A stretch of 64,000 nt of DNA, taken from Macrobrachium rosenbergii (lineage: Eukaryota > Arthropoda > Malacostraca > Decapoda > Palaemonidae). The DNA lies in the NCBI RefSeq assembly GCF_040412425.1, contig NC_089755.1, positions 57,216,798 to 57,280,797 on the forward strand. The letters are read 5' to 3'. A program made the translations under genes and the position numbers. The notes under the pieces are model-generated. The model made no database searches. It was given only the letters and a program-made list of their open reading frames with translations, and was not told the origin of the DNA. Numbering within the stretch: the stretch's first letter is position 1; each line of letters begins with the position of its first letter. Shown one piece after another: positions 63,805 to 64,000 of this stretch.

Positions 63805-64000
63805 TGTCAAAAAAATTGCCATTTATTCCCCTTGAATAAAATTTCCTAGTTTTCTTGAATACTTATTTTGATGTATTTCCCAGTTTCTATGAAAAAATAC
63901 GTTGATGTGATTGTTTTGCTCCACAGAAGAAGCTTTTTATTATATTAACTATAGCAATGAGTTTGTATAAATTAGTACATTGATATTTAAAGTAGTAAAA
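63805..64000 (+). repeat. 3' LTR (partial)
   Basis: Identical over all 196 visible bases to 56854-57049; the remainder lies outside the window. Confidence 0.95.

Larger units (their letters stand above)
56854..64000 (+). mobile_element. BEL/Pao LTR retrotransposon, 3' LTR truncated by window end
   Basis: Two direct LTR copies start TGTCAAAAAAATTGCC at 56854 and 63805. Between them lie a primer-binding site, gag with zinc knuckles, an aspartic protease, reverse transcriptase, RNase H and integrase in BEL/Pao order, and a purine-rich GGGGGAGAA just before the 3' LTR. Coding frames are interrupted in several places. It sits about 185 bp beyond the end of amplicon unit 4; the target duplication cannot be checked because the 3' LTR runs out of the window. 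Confidence 0.92.

Overview
The window looks like nuclear DNA of a decapod crustacean (shrimp, crayfish or crab). Evidence: very dense dinucleotide and trinucleotide microsatellites, arthropod-type intron/exon genes with tiny first exons, a family of DUF243/Tweedle-type cuticle proteins, tRNA-derived SINEs and a BEL/Pao retrotransposon. Species cannot be named from the sequence alone. No rRNA, CRISPR array or bacterial-type operon was seen.

Layout. 1-3.1 kb: trinucleotide repeats, a perfect 37-bp inverted repeat, a degenerate GC-rich tandem array and CT/GAA repeats. 3.1-9.9 kb: a single diverged DUF243 cuticle gene on the + strand (exon 2 at 8670-9527; a probable signal-peptide exon at 3157-3189 implies a ~5.5 kb intron holding microsatellites, two SINEs and a cluster of CRE-like sites). 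10.7-18.3 kb: a 3.8-kb direct tandem duplication, each unit with one - strand cuticle gene; the first has a nonsense codon, the second is intact. 18.3-25 kb: AT- and GA-rich tandem blocks and unremarkable intergenic DNA. 25-56.7 kb: the main structure, a cuticle-gene amplicon. Four head-to-tail units of 6.50-6.59 kb (starting 30479, 36981, 43551, 50078) each carry one - strand cuticle gene, a 16-bp minisatellite, a SINE, a degenerate LINE reverse-transcriptase fragment and hAT-like ends. A fifth, inverted and partial copy (24983-30467) with a + strand gene lies head to head with unit 1, giving a large palindrome with an 11-bp centre. 56.85-64.0 kb: a BEL/Pao LTR retrotransposon with broken coding frames; its 3' LTR runs off the window.

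Eight DUF243 loci are present. Five read intact (8670-9527 exon; 15258-17382; 26764-28719; 38895-40826; 51957-53899) and three are disabled (11464-13581 nonsense; 32336-34263 two 1-nt losses; 45344-47281 nonsense). The seven clustered genes share one architecture: a TATA box preceded by a GGA-rich polypurine tract, an 18-nt exon 1 encoding MKQTVL or MKQAAL, a phase-0 intron of about 0.9-1.1 kb, then a single long exon with the rest of the signal peptide, a Gly/Ser-rich repeat segment, a two-cysteine module and the DUF243 domain. They probably encode secreted structural proteins of the cuticle produced in large amounts, with copy number raised by local duplication.

The most interesting pattern is in the amplicon. 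By linked variants around the gene, units 1 and 3 form one type and units 2 and 4 another; both genes of the first type are broken (by different lesions) and have lost the ATTAAA poly(A) hexamer, while both genes of the second type are intact. In the distal flank the grouping changes to 1+2 versus 3+4, which indicates recombination or gene conversion within the array.
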